Below are positions 48,049-59,719 of a DNA stretch of 64,000 nucleotides, in pieces. Source of the DNA: Aphrocallistes beatrix (taxonomy: Eukaryota; Porifera; Hexactinellida; Sceptrulophora; Aphrocallistidae); assembly GCA_963281255.1 (NCBI GenBank), contig OY725498.1, forward strand, positions 3,844,001-3,908,000, written 5' to 3'. Position 1 is the first letter of the stretch. Each line of letters starts with the position of its first letter. The notes beneath the pieces are model-generated. The model saw only the letters and a program-made list of their open reading frames with translations, made no database searches and was not told the DNA's origin. Both the position numbers and the translations under genes were made by a program.

Positions 48049-48781
48049 CAGGGCGACTAATAAGTTCTGTCACAAGCTTGATTAGGTATAAAATTTATTA
48101 TACTCAATCTTAGTTATTATGGTCTTTAGAGATTGTAATTCGAATCTTCTCAATGATTTTAAAAGATTTTTCGAGTCTAAGACCTAGAACTGTGTTTTGT
48201 ATGGTGAGTTTTTTGAGAAAATATATGTCCTGGCACGCAGCGAAATTCGAGAATCAGGGCCACTGCTTCTGTAAAATGTCTCACCAGATACTTTTCATTC
48301 ACCATGGAATTATTTCACAAATCCATTGAATTCATTCTCAGAAATGAGATAAAGTTTTTATTTCACGAGTTCAAATTATGTACATTTTGCAAAATCACCT
48401 AAAATGGCACTTTTTTTCACAATACCAAAAATCTGATACAAATGGTTCTCAATATGTACTATTTCTAAACATTCTATATTTCTACAAATTTAGAGTGTTC
48501 GAGGAAAATGTGAGTACCAATTTGTCCTAGAATTTGAAGACTTTAGAAAGATAATTTGAAAAGCAGTGGGCCCTGATTCTCGAATTTCGCTGCGTGCCAG
48601 GACACAATTTTCTTCAAAACTACCATACAAAACACAGTTCCAGGTCTTAGACTCGAAAAATCTTTTAAAATCATTGAGAATACTGAAATTACAATCTCTA
48701 AAGACCATAATAACTAAGATTGTTTGAGTATAAGAAATTTTATACCTAATCAAGCTTGGGACAGAACTTATTTGTCACCCG
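48049..48781. mobile_element. Complete CAGGG-ended MITE with about 200-bp inverted arms
   Basis: Begins CAGGGCGACTAATAAGTTCTG and ends GACAGAACTTATTTGTCACCCG, with TA on each side. Arms extend through AGCTTGATTAGGTATAAAAT and CTTAGTTATTATGGTCTTTA and their reverse complements. It has no coding frame. A truncated partner lies at 21458-21988, and diverged relatives at 13449-13740 and 38500-38960. Confidence 0.82.
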
Positions 48782-48783
48782 TA

Positions 48784-49332
48784 TAAGATATTCACCATAT
48801 AAGAATATTTTACCAATCTCCATCCCCAATTTAAAATTTACCCATAATATATATTCTATCTAAGAATATATTTATACTATATAAGAATATTTTTGGCAGC
48901 ATTTTCATGATTTGCTATTAGTTGAACAAATTATCAATAACAAATAGAAAACAAAAGTATAAACTATCATAACAATCAAGAAATTAAAAATATTCTACCC
49001 GGGTGTAGCATCTCGGAGGTCGCCCCTCCTACAGGGGTGTAGTAGTCACCCCAATTTAGTGTGCGGTAATTCCAGTTCATTCCATTAGAGGGTTGCGGTA
49101 CCCAGAGCTAATTCGCATCCTGGAAATTAGGCATGCCTTCTGTTATAATCGATATCACTCGGAAAAGCCCCTTCCAAATTTTGATTTTGTCGGGCACTGG
49201 AGCTGGACAACGTCTAAGATTACCATTAACCACCTTGAAAAATAAACAGGAATTGTGTTTATGTTAACATTTATTTGAGAGAATATTAAGATCAAAGAGA
49301 TACCTCTACTTATTATTACAAATTGATAATAT
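48784..49332. other. AT-rich spacer shared by both arms of the inverted duplication
   Basis: Matches 20910-21457 in reverse. It includes TAAGAATAT words near 48797-48890, a GC-richer piece near 49000-49100 (GGGTGTAGCATCTCGGAGGT), and a segment near 49140 resembling the CGATATCACTCG word of family A. No coding. Confidence 0.55.
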
Positions 49333-49826
49333 AGGCATGTCTAATTTCCGATACGGGACGGGACCATCCCGGAAATCTAGGTACCTAATTTCCGGGACGG
49401 GATGAGTCAAGATGCCAAATCTCCGGGACGGGACCAGAGTTGCATGCGTGCCGAAATTTGTAACCGCGGCCAGCAAGAAGCTCGCATAAATATTTTTGAT
49501 CCGCTTTGTAAGTTACTAACTAGAAACATAATAAGTAGACTACACTTTTATGGGAGTGAGTTTCTGCAAACACAAATAAGTGGAAACTAACAAAGTTCCA
49601 TTTACGTAAGTATTCCTTAATTAGTACCTCGTGACAATTAAAAACATCGTCTCGGTTGCCATCGCGGGGAGTCCTGCCAAGATTTCCGGCCCGCGGAGCC
49701 CGCAAACTATTATATTTGGCCCGCACGGCGATAGGAAAAGTCGGCCCGCGTGCAACTCTGAACGGGACAGAAAGGTACCTAATTCCCGGGACGGGATCCC
49801 GTCCCGTCCCGGGAATTAGGCATGTC
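49333..49826. mobile_element. GC-rich MITE (right-arm partner of 20404-20907)
   Basis: Ends GGCATGTCTAATTTCCG and GGAATTAGGCATGTCC. Internal GGGACGGGAC words. It contains the nested element 49435-49760. Confidence 0.7.
49435..49760. mobile_element. hAT-like MITE, CAGAGTTGCACGC family, nested copy
   Basis: Ends CAGAGTTGCATGCG and GCGTGCAACTCTG. Flanks GACGGGAC (49427-49434) and AACGGGAC (49761-49768) agree at 7 of 8 positions. Confidence 0.78.
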
Positions 49827-49941
49827 CAATTTTATAATAGATAATTTCTTCGTGGTAGTCAAAATTCTTTGGCAAGGTAATACAACTTCATAAGATTTAT
49901 TCCTGACATGTACATGTGGTATATTTATCTATCATACTAGA

Positions 49942-52900
49942 ATGAGTTCTATAACAACTTACAGAGTGTGCAGTCACTGTTTTGAAGAAACTAAAGACCT
50001 TTCAAACCCAACTCATAGTATAGAACATATAAACCGAGTTAGTCATACTTGCAAAGATGTTTGGGATTGCATTTCTGTCGCTTACTCACATCAGGATAAG
50101 AAATGGTATCAAATCCGTGAAAGGACTTTAAAGAGCAAGAGCAATATCTGCTCTGCCATTGCTAGCAAGAAGAACTGTCCAAAAGGACAGAGCTGTGTGC
50201 ACGCACACAATCACCTCGAGAAGGCAGCGTGGGATTCAGAGAAAGGAGAGAGACTCATGAACAAACCAAAGTTTTACTGTTACGTATGCAAACTTAATTT
50301 TGATTCCAGTATGGATGTGGGAATTCATATGCATAGCATCGAACATAGCCGGACAACGGATAAAATGAAGCTATTGCCTAATGCAGGGTCTAGTTGTCCG
50401 ATAAGGGAACGTCCCAACCTCTCTATCTACACTGCTGAACACCTGATGTGCGAGGAAATAGCCAAGGGAAAGCGGTGTATATCCCACAACGCGTGCGAGT
50501 ACGCGCATTCCGAGGAGGAACTGGCGGCGTGGAACGAGGCCTTAGAGGCGGAGAAGATGCGAGGAGAAGATGAGTTGGTGGGTAGCACATTGGAGGATAA
50601 ATATTGGGGACAAGAGGGTGATATGAGGGAAGACGCATCTTATAGGATCCCAAAACAACCAGAGCTTTCGTCACCCACGACCCCAACCAGAAAGAAGCCC
50701 AAGGAGAAGAACCAAAGGCCCAATACACAGGATTTAACTAGTGCCGGTAGAAACCTTGCTCCTTTCTCGAGCAACAAAACTTCAGTGAATTACATTCCGG
50801 AATCCATAACTAATTTAAGACGTTTTATAGCTAAAAATAAAATGAGAAACATTCTTAAGAAACAGCCCACACACATCAACCTACAGTGTGATTCTCCATC
50901 AGAAATGACGATCGGAATACAGAGTAAGGAAGAGAGAAAATGGGTGTTTAGGTTCACGAGCTGTCAGGAAGAACAAATACGCGCAATAATACTCTACAAC
51001 CATAAGAACAAATTCAGAATCGGACAGATGACACATGGGGAGTCGTATAGACACAAAAGACAATTGCAAACTAAGCTGTATGATAACCAAACAGGGTGTC
51101 AGATAGATCATGATATCGGTAAGGATATGTACCTCGAGGTTCCAGTCATATTCAAGCCCCATGAAGGGGAATACAAAGTGTACTTGGTGTTCCAGCTCTT
51201 GATGGCAGAGGTTGTTGCTTTCAGACTACACGTGAAAGTACTGGACGAGAATTTCAATGCTTCCAATAAGTTTTACGATGATTGGATCGATAAGCAAGTC
51301 GAATCGATCCCAACCATTATCCCGCGACGCAGTGTTATATGGGAGCAGTACTTCAAAATAATTCCATTTCCGGACACAGCTGATTCGAAACGCGCTATCT
51401 TGAAAGGACATGAAGTCCCAACTAAAATAGAGACTATGATAGCGGCAGGCGTCTACAGTAAAATGGGGCAAGAAATTTCCCCGAACAATTACAAGAAGCG
51501 ATTCCATGACCTTCTCTTCCTTGAGGAGTTTGAACACAAAAGAAGACTTTGTAAATATGACCTTAATGATTATGTCATAAATTTTGAAACAGCTAAAAAG
51601 ATGTTAATGTATTATCACAAAGATGGTTGTAATTTGTCAAGAGCACCAGCTAATTTTCGCTATATCACATTCAAACTTCAGCACAGTTTGTTCGAAGGTT
51701 ACCGTTCATACAAACCTCCATCACAAGTCTTTGTTATCCCGAAAGGATTCAATGAAGCTTACGAGTGCAGGTACGTGGGGAGAGGAGGAGATGAGATTCA
51801 CTGCATGATAACTGAATCGATGGTAGAAGAGTGCGAGAAGAGAGGAGGACTAGCCCAGGTGAGATTCGCACCTGATAGAAATGATTATGTGAGAATGCAT
51901 GAAGCACTTTGTAGAATGGACTTAGATGTCGTGTTTCCTAAATTCAAGAAGGTTCCCATATCTTGGCATTGGGAAGAGAAATCCATTCTAGACAAGGCAG
52001 TGTATGAAAAACTATCCCACAGTCAGATGGAAGGTCTAATGAGAATCATTAACACCCAGTTTCAGACATTTCCCACTTTGATATGCGGTCCTTTCGGGTG
52101 TGGTAAGAGCCATGTTCTAGTAGTCGCAGCTAAACTGATTGGTCTCTACTTCCACGGTTCTTCCGTGCTCATTGTCGCAAAGAATAACAGCTGTGCCAAT
52201 CTCTTTGTTGAGGTGTTGGAAAACTCTGGGCAGTTTGATAGCATTTCTTCGTACAAGAGTAAATTACGTTATAGAACAGCTGACATCCGTCCTATTCTAT
52301 TCCGCCATTTTGCTAAGACTAAAAGACTCACTGATAATGAACTCAAGTATACTAAATATTCTAAAAGTCATGAGAAAGACTCAGAATTCGTATATGAATC
52401 ACTAACTTCGGAAGAACTGTTAATATGCGGCATCGTTGTTACAACTACACAGGGATGTTACACACTAATCAAGTTAAAAGACAAGTTAGATAAACCTGAC
52501 TTGTTCTCGCATATCTTCATTGATGAAGCCACTCAGATAATAGAACCAGAAGTTTGCATTCCACTGCAGCTCGGACATTCTAACACTAAGGTAGTGTTAG
52601 TGGGAGATGTTAACCAGACTCGTCCCTTAGTCTTGTCTGAAACAGCTCAAACACACGGACTGGACAGAACTCTACTGGAGAGGTTCTATGACCTCCAAGA
52701 GTACGAGACAGAACAGCTGGCGGGATGTAGGGTAGAACTGAGAGAGAATTTCAGATCTCAAGAACCTATCGTCAGATTTCTGTCCAAGCTATTCTACAAT
52801 GATAGTCTTACTGCAAACCCACCAAAAGTGAAAGGCCCAGGAAATTTTCCTTGTATGTCCATGGTACATGTTGACGGAGAAGAAGAGAGGAGAGGAGTTG

Positions 52901-53874
52901 ATAGATTCTTTTCTTTTCATAATCGAACTGAAGGCGGACAGACCATTAAAGCTCTGAAGAGATTCGTGAGGGCCGGAGTAGACCCTGGTGACATTAAGGT
53001 GATTAGTACCTATAGAGGCCAGATGAGTCTTGTTGAGGCCTATCTGATAAATGAGAGGGTAGAAGGGCATTACAACAAATGTTCACACCAAAAGGACTAC
53101 ACAGGAACACTATGTCAGAAGTTTAATTGCATCAATGATAAAACGATTACATGCGGCCGCCTCGGTAAAATCAAAGAGTGTGACATGCTGATAATAAACA
53201 CTGTTCGAACCATACACGACGCTCCTACAGACAATACATTTGAGTCACACCTGGACTTAGGCCTACTCGACGACCTCGCTCAGTTCAACACGATCCTGTC
53301 CCGTGCTCGTGGATGGGTGATGGTGATTGGGGACACAGAATGTCTCACTAGTGTGGGGAGATGCAGTGAGATGTGGAGACAGTATATAGAGGCGTGTAAA
53401 GAATTAGGCGGCTACTTTCCAGATGGAAATATAGCTGATGAGCAGCATGATGATCTGTTTCAAGGCAGCGGGAATCAGTGGGAAAATATAGTGTCTGATC
53501 AGGTGAAGGAGAAATGTAAGAGCCCGGCTGTTGAGACGTTACAGCAGCCAATTACTGCTGCAGTGAGAGTCAATAAGGCTAAAGAAAGGATAGAGAAGAA
53601 AACTACGCTTTTGGAAGGTTTCATTTCTACCTGCAAGGAAGAGTTAGAAGACTCGGGAACCCTCCACACTATCTCAGCAATATCTGTCCAGATACTACTG
53701 GCGGAATCTGCTCTCCTTCAGATAGAGAAGCAATCCCAGAATCCATCGATACCCACTAAACCTACCCCATCCACCCCACCCACTCCTACTCCCTCTAGGA
53801 GACAGGAGCAGACCGACAATATCCAGGAACGAGGCGCGACTTCGAACTCCTACTCCTGCTCAGCCAGACCCTGA
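49942..53874 (+). CDS. HELZ/HELZ2-like SF1 RNA helicase with CCCH zinc fingers, copy 2
   Basis: 1310 codons, single exon, same domain order as 16360-20292. N-terminal zinc-ribbon-like region; CCCH fingers (about 69-90, CPKGQSCVHAH, and about 170-190, CISHNACEYAH); C2H2 finger (about 112-135). The UPF1-like helicase has Walker A GPFGCGKS (about 714), IDEAT, GDVNQTRP, ENFRSQEP and SRARGWVMVIGD. Two notable differences from copy 1: the third cysteine of the N-terminal CxxC pair is Ser (codon 34 at 50041, reading VSHTCK instead of VCPTCK), and Walker A ends GKS rather than GKT. GKS is a normal variant; the lost cysteine probably weakens the first zinc site. No stops or frameshifts in almost 4 kb, although the DNA around it is decaying, implies selection or very recent origin. 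Confidence 0.88.
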   Translation: MSSITTYRVCSHCFEETKDLSNPTHSIEHINRVSHTCKDVWDCISVAYSHQDKKWYQIRERTLKSKSNICSAIASKKNCPKGQSCVHAHNHLEKAAWDSEKGERLMNKPKFYCYVCKLNFDSSMDVGIHMHSIEHSRTTDKMKLLPNAGSSCPIRERPNLSIYTAEHLMCEEIAKGKRCISHNACEYAHSEEELAAWNEALEAEKMRGEDELVGSTLEDKYWGQEGDMREDASYRIPKQPELSSPTTPTRKKPKEKNQRPNTQDLTSAGRNLAPFSSNKTSVNYIPESITNLRRFIAKNKMRNILKKQPTHINLQCDSPSEMTIGIQSKEERKWVFRFTSCQEEQIRAIILYNHKNKFRIGQMTHGESYRHKRQLQTKLYDNQTGCQIDHDIGKDMYLEVPVIFKPHEGEYKVYLVFQLLMAEVVAFRLHVKVLDENFNASNKFYDDWIDKQVESIPTIIPRRSVIWEQYFKIIPFPDTADSKRAILKGHEVPTKIETMIAAGVYSKMGQEISPNNYKKRFHDLLFLEEFEHKRRLCKYDLNDYVINFETAKKMLMYYHKDGCNLSRAPANFRYITFKLQHSLFEGYRSYKPPSQVFVIPKGFNEAYECRYVGRGGDEIHCMITESMVEECEKRGGLAQVRFAPDRNDYVRMHEALCRMDLDVVFPKFKKVPISWHWEEKSILDKAVYEKLSHSQMEGLMRIINTQFQTFPTLICGPFGCGKSHVLVVAAKLIGLYFHGSSVLIVAKNNSCANLFVEVLENSGQFDSISSYKSKLRYRTADIRPILFRHFAKTKRLTDNELKYTKYSKSHEKDSEFVYESLTSEELLICGIVVTTTQGCYTLIKLKDKLDKPDLFSHIFIDEATQIIEPEVCIPLQLGHSNTKVVLVGDVNQTRPLVLSETAQTHGLDRTLLERFYDLQEYETEQLAGCRVELRENFRSQEPIVRFLSKLFYNDSLTANPPKVKGPGNFPCMSMVHVDGEEERRGVDRFFSFHNRTEGGQTIKALKRFVRAGVDPGDIKVISTYRGQMSLVEAYLINERVEGHYNKCSHQKDYTGTLCQKFNCINDKTITCGRLGKIKECDMLIINTVRTIHDAPTDNTFESHLDLGLLDDLAQFNTILSRARGWVMVIGDTECLTSVGRCSEMWRQYIEACKELGGYFPDGNIADEQHDDLFQGSGNQWENIVSDQVKEKCKSPAVETLQQPITAAVRVNKAKERIEKKTTLLEGFISTCKEELEDSGTLHTISAISVQILLAESALLQIEKQSQNPSIPTKPTPSTPPTPTPSRRQEQTDNIQERGATSNSYSCSARP

Positions 53875-54239
53875 CCCAGACCCAACCCCCGCCTCAACTG
53901 CAGCGGTAATGCTAGAACATGTATCAAGCTCCTGGCTATAATTACATTAGTGATTTTATATTTGTGATGTCTGAGGAATTGAATTGAATGATTTCTGATA
54001 TAGATTCAAATTCCAATTATGAATGAGTGGAGGCAATCTCATACTATGTTATGGCTGACACTGAGCTACTTATAAAGTCAAACGAAACATCAAAAATTAT
54101 AGCTTAATATATTTAAATAATCCTGTGACATAATTATTGTTGAATAAGCACACTGAATTACATATATAGAACAAATATTTGAGAGTATATGTACCAGTTT
54201 AGTACGCAATAAAGATCTTTCCTCATTTTAAGCTCAGTC

Positions 54240-54620
54240 ATAGCATTCTATATACTAAGGCAATGGCGCAGACCTTTTTTTCTGGACCATGGATTGGTTA
54301 AACGAGCTACTAAGTGAATTTATCACTACGTAATTATCAATTTAACATTTATTCGCTTTCTATTTGTCCACCACACTTACTAAAGTCATATCATTGAGTC
54401 CAAAAGGTTAAGTACTTAATAAATGAGCGTTTAGAATCATAACAAGTTCAATTTTAATTGCAAACAAACAAATACATTCGAATAGATTCATAGCACAGCA
54501 TGGCGCGAGACTAACAATAGACACTAAGTAGGAGTAATCATTATTGAAATGGTGAATTACATTAATTAAAATGAGTAAACTGAGGGATGTTATGAAGAGA
54601 AGATAATATTCTATGATTAA
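54240..54620. repeat. Left member of an inverted repeat pair 5 kb apart
   Basis: 54240-54620 matches 59335-59710 in reverse. Shared words are TATACTAAGGCAATGGCGCA, ATTGCAAACAAACAAATACA and GAGGGATGTTATGAAGAGAA. It begins where homology of the big duplication ends. Confidence 0.75.
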
Positions 54621-55724
54621 GGAAGATCAAAACATTGTTATTCCGTTAGACATCACTTCTCTCTCTTCATCCTTTATCGGTCTTGTCACACCATTCCTAA
54701 GAAAGAGAAGAATTATTATACTTCACAACAACACAGTTCTCTCACACATATCAATCCATTTGTCATCAACTACGCGTATGATTAAAATTAATTCTAGTAA
54801 TTTAGTACGAGTTGAACCGGGATAAAACTGTTTTCGAAGAACTTGAGAGTTAGCAATCTGATGAAAGTTTTATGGATAATACAAGTAGTAACGCAGTCGA
54901 TAACAGCAATATATGGATATGGATACATAAGCGACCCCTGTCTAACAAATCTATGATAATTTATTGAGATCCCTTATCAGTTGTTAAATAGGTTAGATTT
55001 TTTGTATAAGAGAAAACTGCACATCCAGTCACGTTATTTAGGTACTCAATTTGTAAATTATTAAATACATTTCTTCATTAAAATACCTGCAAACTATTCA
55101 AATATTCTTTAAGAGCTATGACTACTGTTAATAGTAAGGTTGTTTCAGCTCTAAAAAGACCTTCAGTGGGGATGCGGGCAGGCGTTATATCATGACCATT
55201 ATCTCATTATTTTATAATACAATCAAGGCTGCTAATTTGATATATAATTGGCTACAAACATCATGGCCGGCGCCATGTTTTATCGGTAGTGGGTGTCCTA
55301 AGAGGGATTTCACTGAAAGTGGGTGTCCATTTATGGAGGGGTACATATTGTACAATATGATAAAACAGGACGCAGTGGGTGTCTGGACAGCCAGGACACC
55401 CCCGGTGGCGCTGCCCCTGAACATTTAATTCACGCAATGAAGTCTCAATAACATCAATATATTTTGAAATGCTGGTATATCGACTGTATAACTCAATCTC
55501 TAGCAATAAATCCTTGTACCTGAAATAGAATGGGATACTGATCCCAAAGTGACAATATATTCGGTAGCTAAATATTGATGCGGGCGAGGAGATTAAACAC
55601 GGTCCTAATTAAAAGTCCTATACTAGGATTATTGGATTGTTGTTTAATCGAAAAAAAATGTGAGATGATTGGATAATTGAAGTCGACGTTCACTATCCAA
55701 AATTTGACAATAAGAAGTATTATA
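54621..55724. other. Intergenic, no recognised gene
   Basis: A GC-richer patch at about 55260-55430 with GTGGGTGTCC words looks like a decayed mobile element, but its ends could not be fixed. The small frames here have no domain. Confidence 0.4.
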
Positions 55725-55908
55725 CAGTCAGGGTCGCTTATTGTGAATAACCAGGGGACCAAAAAATATGTTCATAATATACTTTATATTACGTAAGCGA
55801 ACTTGATTCAATACAAATCCTATCTAAAAAATGAAATTGGGACCATGAGGTTAGTTTATAATAAACGAATGTTCATATTAAGCGGGTTCATAATAAACGA
55901 CCCTGACG
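55725..55908. mobile_element. pogo-like MITE, CAGTCAGGGTCGCTTA family, copy 1
   Basis: Begins CAGTCAGGGTCGCTTATTG and ends AAACGACCCTGACG, with TA on each side. Further inverted pairs of TTCATAAT/ATTATGAA words occur. 184 bp. Confidence 0.78.
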
Positions 55909-57000
55909 TAGTTTGAACTAGATATCTGACAATATAAGCCGTAATGATGTTTTATTCAGTTTTAATGGATCATTTTGTATTCGAGCCTGTTAGTAAATAT
56001 AGGTTTCTGAAATAATTATCTTAAAAAAAATAAAAAATAGTTATTGGACACATGAACTATCCAAGCGTTTCGTAGGTCGAGCGTCGAGGTCGCCAAGCTA
56101 AGAAAGAATATCTGAAAATGAACTAACTAAGAACTTACCTACCTTTTCTTCGTTGTCAGTTATGCTCTTAGAGTAGGGAGATTCCATCAGCAATATTTCA
56201 GTGTGGTTCAAAGATAGTCTCTTAGGCTTGGAATTCCTTTCAGAAAGATAGGAAGGACATTCGGGGAATATACTGGGTACTGAAGTTTTATTTAGAGCTA
56301 TTCTATCCTGGAAACTGTAACAGTACGAAGCCCGTCATTGTAGGTAATGGTTCTCTCGATGCCATCTGGTTTGAAAGAATGTATACATCTAAACGGTGTG
56401 TAGAAGTGTAAATGTGACAATCAGTTAATACGCATAACACATAAATTACAGAAACTTAGTCACATTAGCGTGTTTACAATACTTCCTAGTCTTTCTGTGG
56501 GCGTGGAATTACCCTAAACGATTCTTTGGGAAATGAAAAGCAGAGAGATATTCTGCTTCACTTTTATAGTTGGACTTGTAGCCTGGAACAACACAGGACA
56601 TGTCGTTCTGGAAGAGTAATAAAGATTCGGATCAACTTTGAGTCGTGTATAGGAAAAGACAGTGATTTGTTAAACTTCGCAACAAGGTAGCAAATAAATA
56701 TATAATTCATGTGTTTGATTTTAAAACAAAACAAGTAGTATGTTCATATATAAGTAATATGGTAGCTTAAAATTAGTTTAACCACAAATTTTATCTATAG
56801 TGCCATCTCGAACCATTTTGAAGAAAATCGATGTAGTATTAAAAGACTAAGAAAAGTGTACCTTCACCAAATTTAGTGAATGCAATCCTCGTTACTACAA
56901 AAACGTAGGCATAAGTACATTTTTTGTTCTTGAAATTCATCAGTGATGTTTAGAAAATGTTCAATGTGAATTGGGTAGGGAAGAATAGTCGTTTAATGAC
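55909..57000. other. AT-rich intergenic stretch
   Basis: No gene, RNA or element termini recognised. Confidence 0.4.
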
Positions 57001-57002
57001 GA

Positions 57003-57500
57003 CAAGCGTGCTTCGCTTGCTTGCGCTGCGCGGCTGGCGGACACTTCGTGTCCGCCGGAGGCTCCCTTCGGTCGCCTGAAGGTAACATTGGTTAATTAAA
57101 CGGGATATATCTCTAAATATGTTCATTTTAGTTTTAAAATCGATATCACTCGAAAAAGCACCAAATTTGTCAATTTTTAAAATTTTTGATGAGTAATGAT
57201 GACGTCATAGCAAAGTGATGAGTCATCATTTTTCATGGTAGTTGCATCATATGTGAGACGTGTTAGTATACAGATTCTATTAAAATTTCAGCCTTCTATC
57301 TCCTATAATGACTGAGTTATGCTCGAATAACTGTATTGCTTAACTTTTAAAAATGTGACCATGACGTCATAATTCCATGATGAGTCGACATTTTCGTCTG
57401 AGCTCAGAACTTACTGGAGCCATAGCTAAAAAACTCCCACATGCCAAAAATCAGCTTTCTGGGCCCAGTTGTTTCTTCAATCAATTCGTTAAAGATTTAT
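57003..57500 (+). mobile_element. Family A element, copy 3 (3' end missing)
   Basis: Full GC-rich head with perfect hairpin (57033-57060 region) and the conserved body up to CAATTCGTTAAAG. It then runs into a TATATA tract and the next copy. Confidence 0.78.
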
Positions 57501-57544
57501 ATATATGCATATATATTTATATATATATATATATACATATATAC

Positions 57545-58310
57545 AAGCGCGCTTCGCTTGCTTGTGCTGAGCGGCTGGCGGACACTTCGTGTCCGCGGGA
57601 AGCTCCCTTCGGTCGCGTGAAGGTGACATTGGTTAATTATAAGGGAGATATCATCTCTAAATACTATGTCAATCTTAGTTTTAAAATCGATTTCACTCGA
57701 AAAGTCACCAAATTTGTCAATTTTTAAAATTTCGATGAGTAATGATGACGTCATAACAAAGTGATGAGTGATTATTTTTTGATGATAGTTGCATCATATG
57801 TGAGATATGTTAGTATACATATTCTATTAAAATTTCAGCCTTCTATTTCCTATAATAGCTGAGTTATGCTCGAATAACTGTATTGCTTAACTTTTAAAAA
57901 TGTGACAATGACGTCATAATTCCATGATGAGTCGACATTTTGCTCTGAGCTCAGAACTTATTGGAGCCATAGCCAAAAGACTCCCACATGCCAAAGATCA
58001 GCTTTCTGCGACTGGCAGTTTCTTCAATCAATTCGTTACATATATATACAGTCAGGGTCGCTTATTATGAACCCGCTTAATATGAACATTCGTTTATTAT
58101 GAACTGACCTCCTGGTCCCAATTTCATTTTTTAGATAGGATTTGTATTGAATCAAGTTCGCTTAATATGAAGTATCTCTATTATGAACAGATTTTTTGGT
58201 CCCCTGGTGGTTCACAATAAGCGACCCTGACTGTATATACATACACATTAATCGAGTTTTAATAGTAAGGATAGATTAATCGAGTTTTAATAGTAAGGAT
58301 AATAGGCATA
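57545..58310 (+). mobile_element. Family A element, copy 4 (in tandem with copy 3)
   Basis: GC-rich head with GCGGACACTTCGTGTCCGC hairpin, body, and a (TA)n tract in which a pogo-like MITE (58049-58233) is inserted. The 3' terminal word ATTAATCGAGTTTTAATAG is present twice near 58253 and 58273. Confidence 0.78.
58049..58233. mobile_element. pogo-like MITE, CAGTCAGGGTCGCTTA family, copy 2
   Basis: Starts CAGTCAGGGTCGCTTATTATG, ends AAGCGACCCTGACTG, with TA on both sides. It sits inside the TA tract of a family A copy. Confidence 0.82.
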
Positions 58311-58666
58311 ACTATTTTGATTTTTTCATGGTTAACTGGGGTGGCGAGATTTGTAAACATATATCAAACTAATGTGGCATGCTACCTCTGCCACCCCTGG
58401 AGTACGCCTATGACAACGATGTATCTCCACCCTCAGCAGAAATTTCAAAGATTTATTCTGGCTCTTCCCGTACTAATATTATTCATTTGGCATGTGCTAC
58501 TATGGAACTAGAACATTGTACACTTCTAATAAAGCTAAGACCTAAATATAATGCACTAGTATTGAAACAAGAGAATAGTAAACTTGCTAAATTCAAGAAC
58601 TAATTTAATATATTCTTTGTTTATTTAGTCGACTTCACAGGTTGTAAGTCCGGAATGTGTGACTAT

Positions 58667-59213
58667 ATCCTTACTATTAAAACTCGATTAATGTGTATGT
58701 GTATATATATATATATGTAACGAATTGATTGAAGAAACTGCCGGGCGAAGAAAGCTGATTTTTGGCATGTGGGAGTCTTTTGGCTATGGCTCCAGTAAGT
58801 TCTGAGCTCAGACGAAAATGTCGACTCATCATGGAATTATGACGTCATTGTCACATTTTAAAAAGTTAAGCAACAGAGTTATTCGGGCATAACTCAATCA
58901 TTATAGGAGATAGAAGGCTGAAATTTTAATAGAATCTGTATACTAACATGCCTCACATATGATGTAACTATCACCAAAAAATGATGACTCATCACTTTGT
59001 TATGACGTCATTATTACTCATCAAAAATTTTAAAAATGGACAAATTTGGTGATTTTTGAGTGATATCGATTTAAAACTAAGATGCACATATTTAGTGATG
59101 ATTTCTTCCTAATAATTAACCAATGTCACCTTCAGGCGACCGAAGGGAGCCTCTGGCGGACACGAAGTGTCCACCAGCCGCGCAGCGCAAGCAAGCGAAG
59201 CGCGCTTGTTCTA
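58667..59213 (-). mobile_element. Family A element, copy 5 (inverted)
   Basis: Begins ATCCTTACTATTAAAACTCG, body in reverse, ends with the GC-rich head (CTGGCGGACACGAAGTGTCC hairpin). Together with copy 4 it makes a head-out inverted pair. Confidence 0.8.
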
Positions 59214-59334
59214 TTGAAAGGCCGGAGTGTGATTGTTCCTTATTACTTGTAGAAATATATTGTTCCCTTATGATGCCTCAAGTCTCAAGTCAAGTATGTC
59301 CCTCAAGATAAGTCAAGTCTTTCTCTCAAGTTAA

Positions 59335-59710
59335 TCTTAGAATATTATCTTCTCTTCATAACATCCCTCAGTTTACTAATTTTAATTAATGTAATTCACC
59401 ATTTCAATAATGATTATTCCTACTTAGTGTCTATTGTTAGTCTTGCCGTGCTGTGCTATGAATCTATTCGAATATATTTGTTTGTTTGCAATTAAAATTG
59501 AACTTGTTATGATTATAAACGCTCATTTATTAAGTACTTAACCTTTTGGACTCAATGATATGACTTTAGTAAGTGTGGTGGACAAATAGAAAGCGAATAA
59601 ATGTTAAATTGATAATTACGTAGTGATAAATTCACTTAGTAGCTCGTTTAACCAATCCATGGTCCAGGAAAAAAGGCCTGCGCCATTGCCTTAGTGTATT
59701 AGAATGCTAT
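59335..59710. repeat. Right member of the inverted repeat pair
   Basis: Reverse complement of 54240-54620. Between the two lie family A copies and a pogo-like MITE but no transposase frame. Confidence 0.75.
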
Positions 59711-59719
59711 GGATGGACA

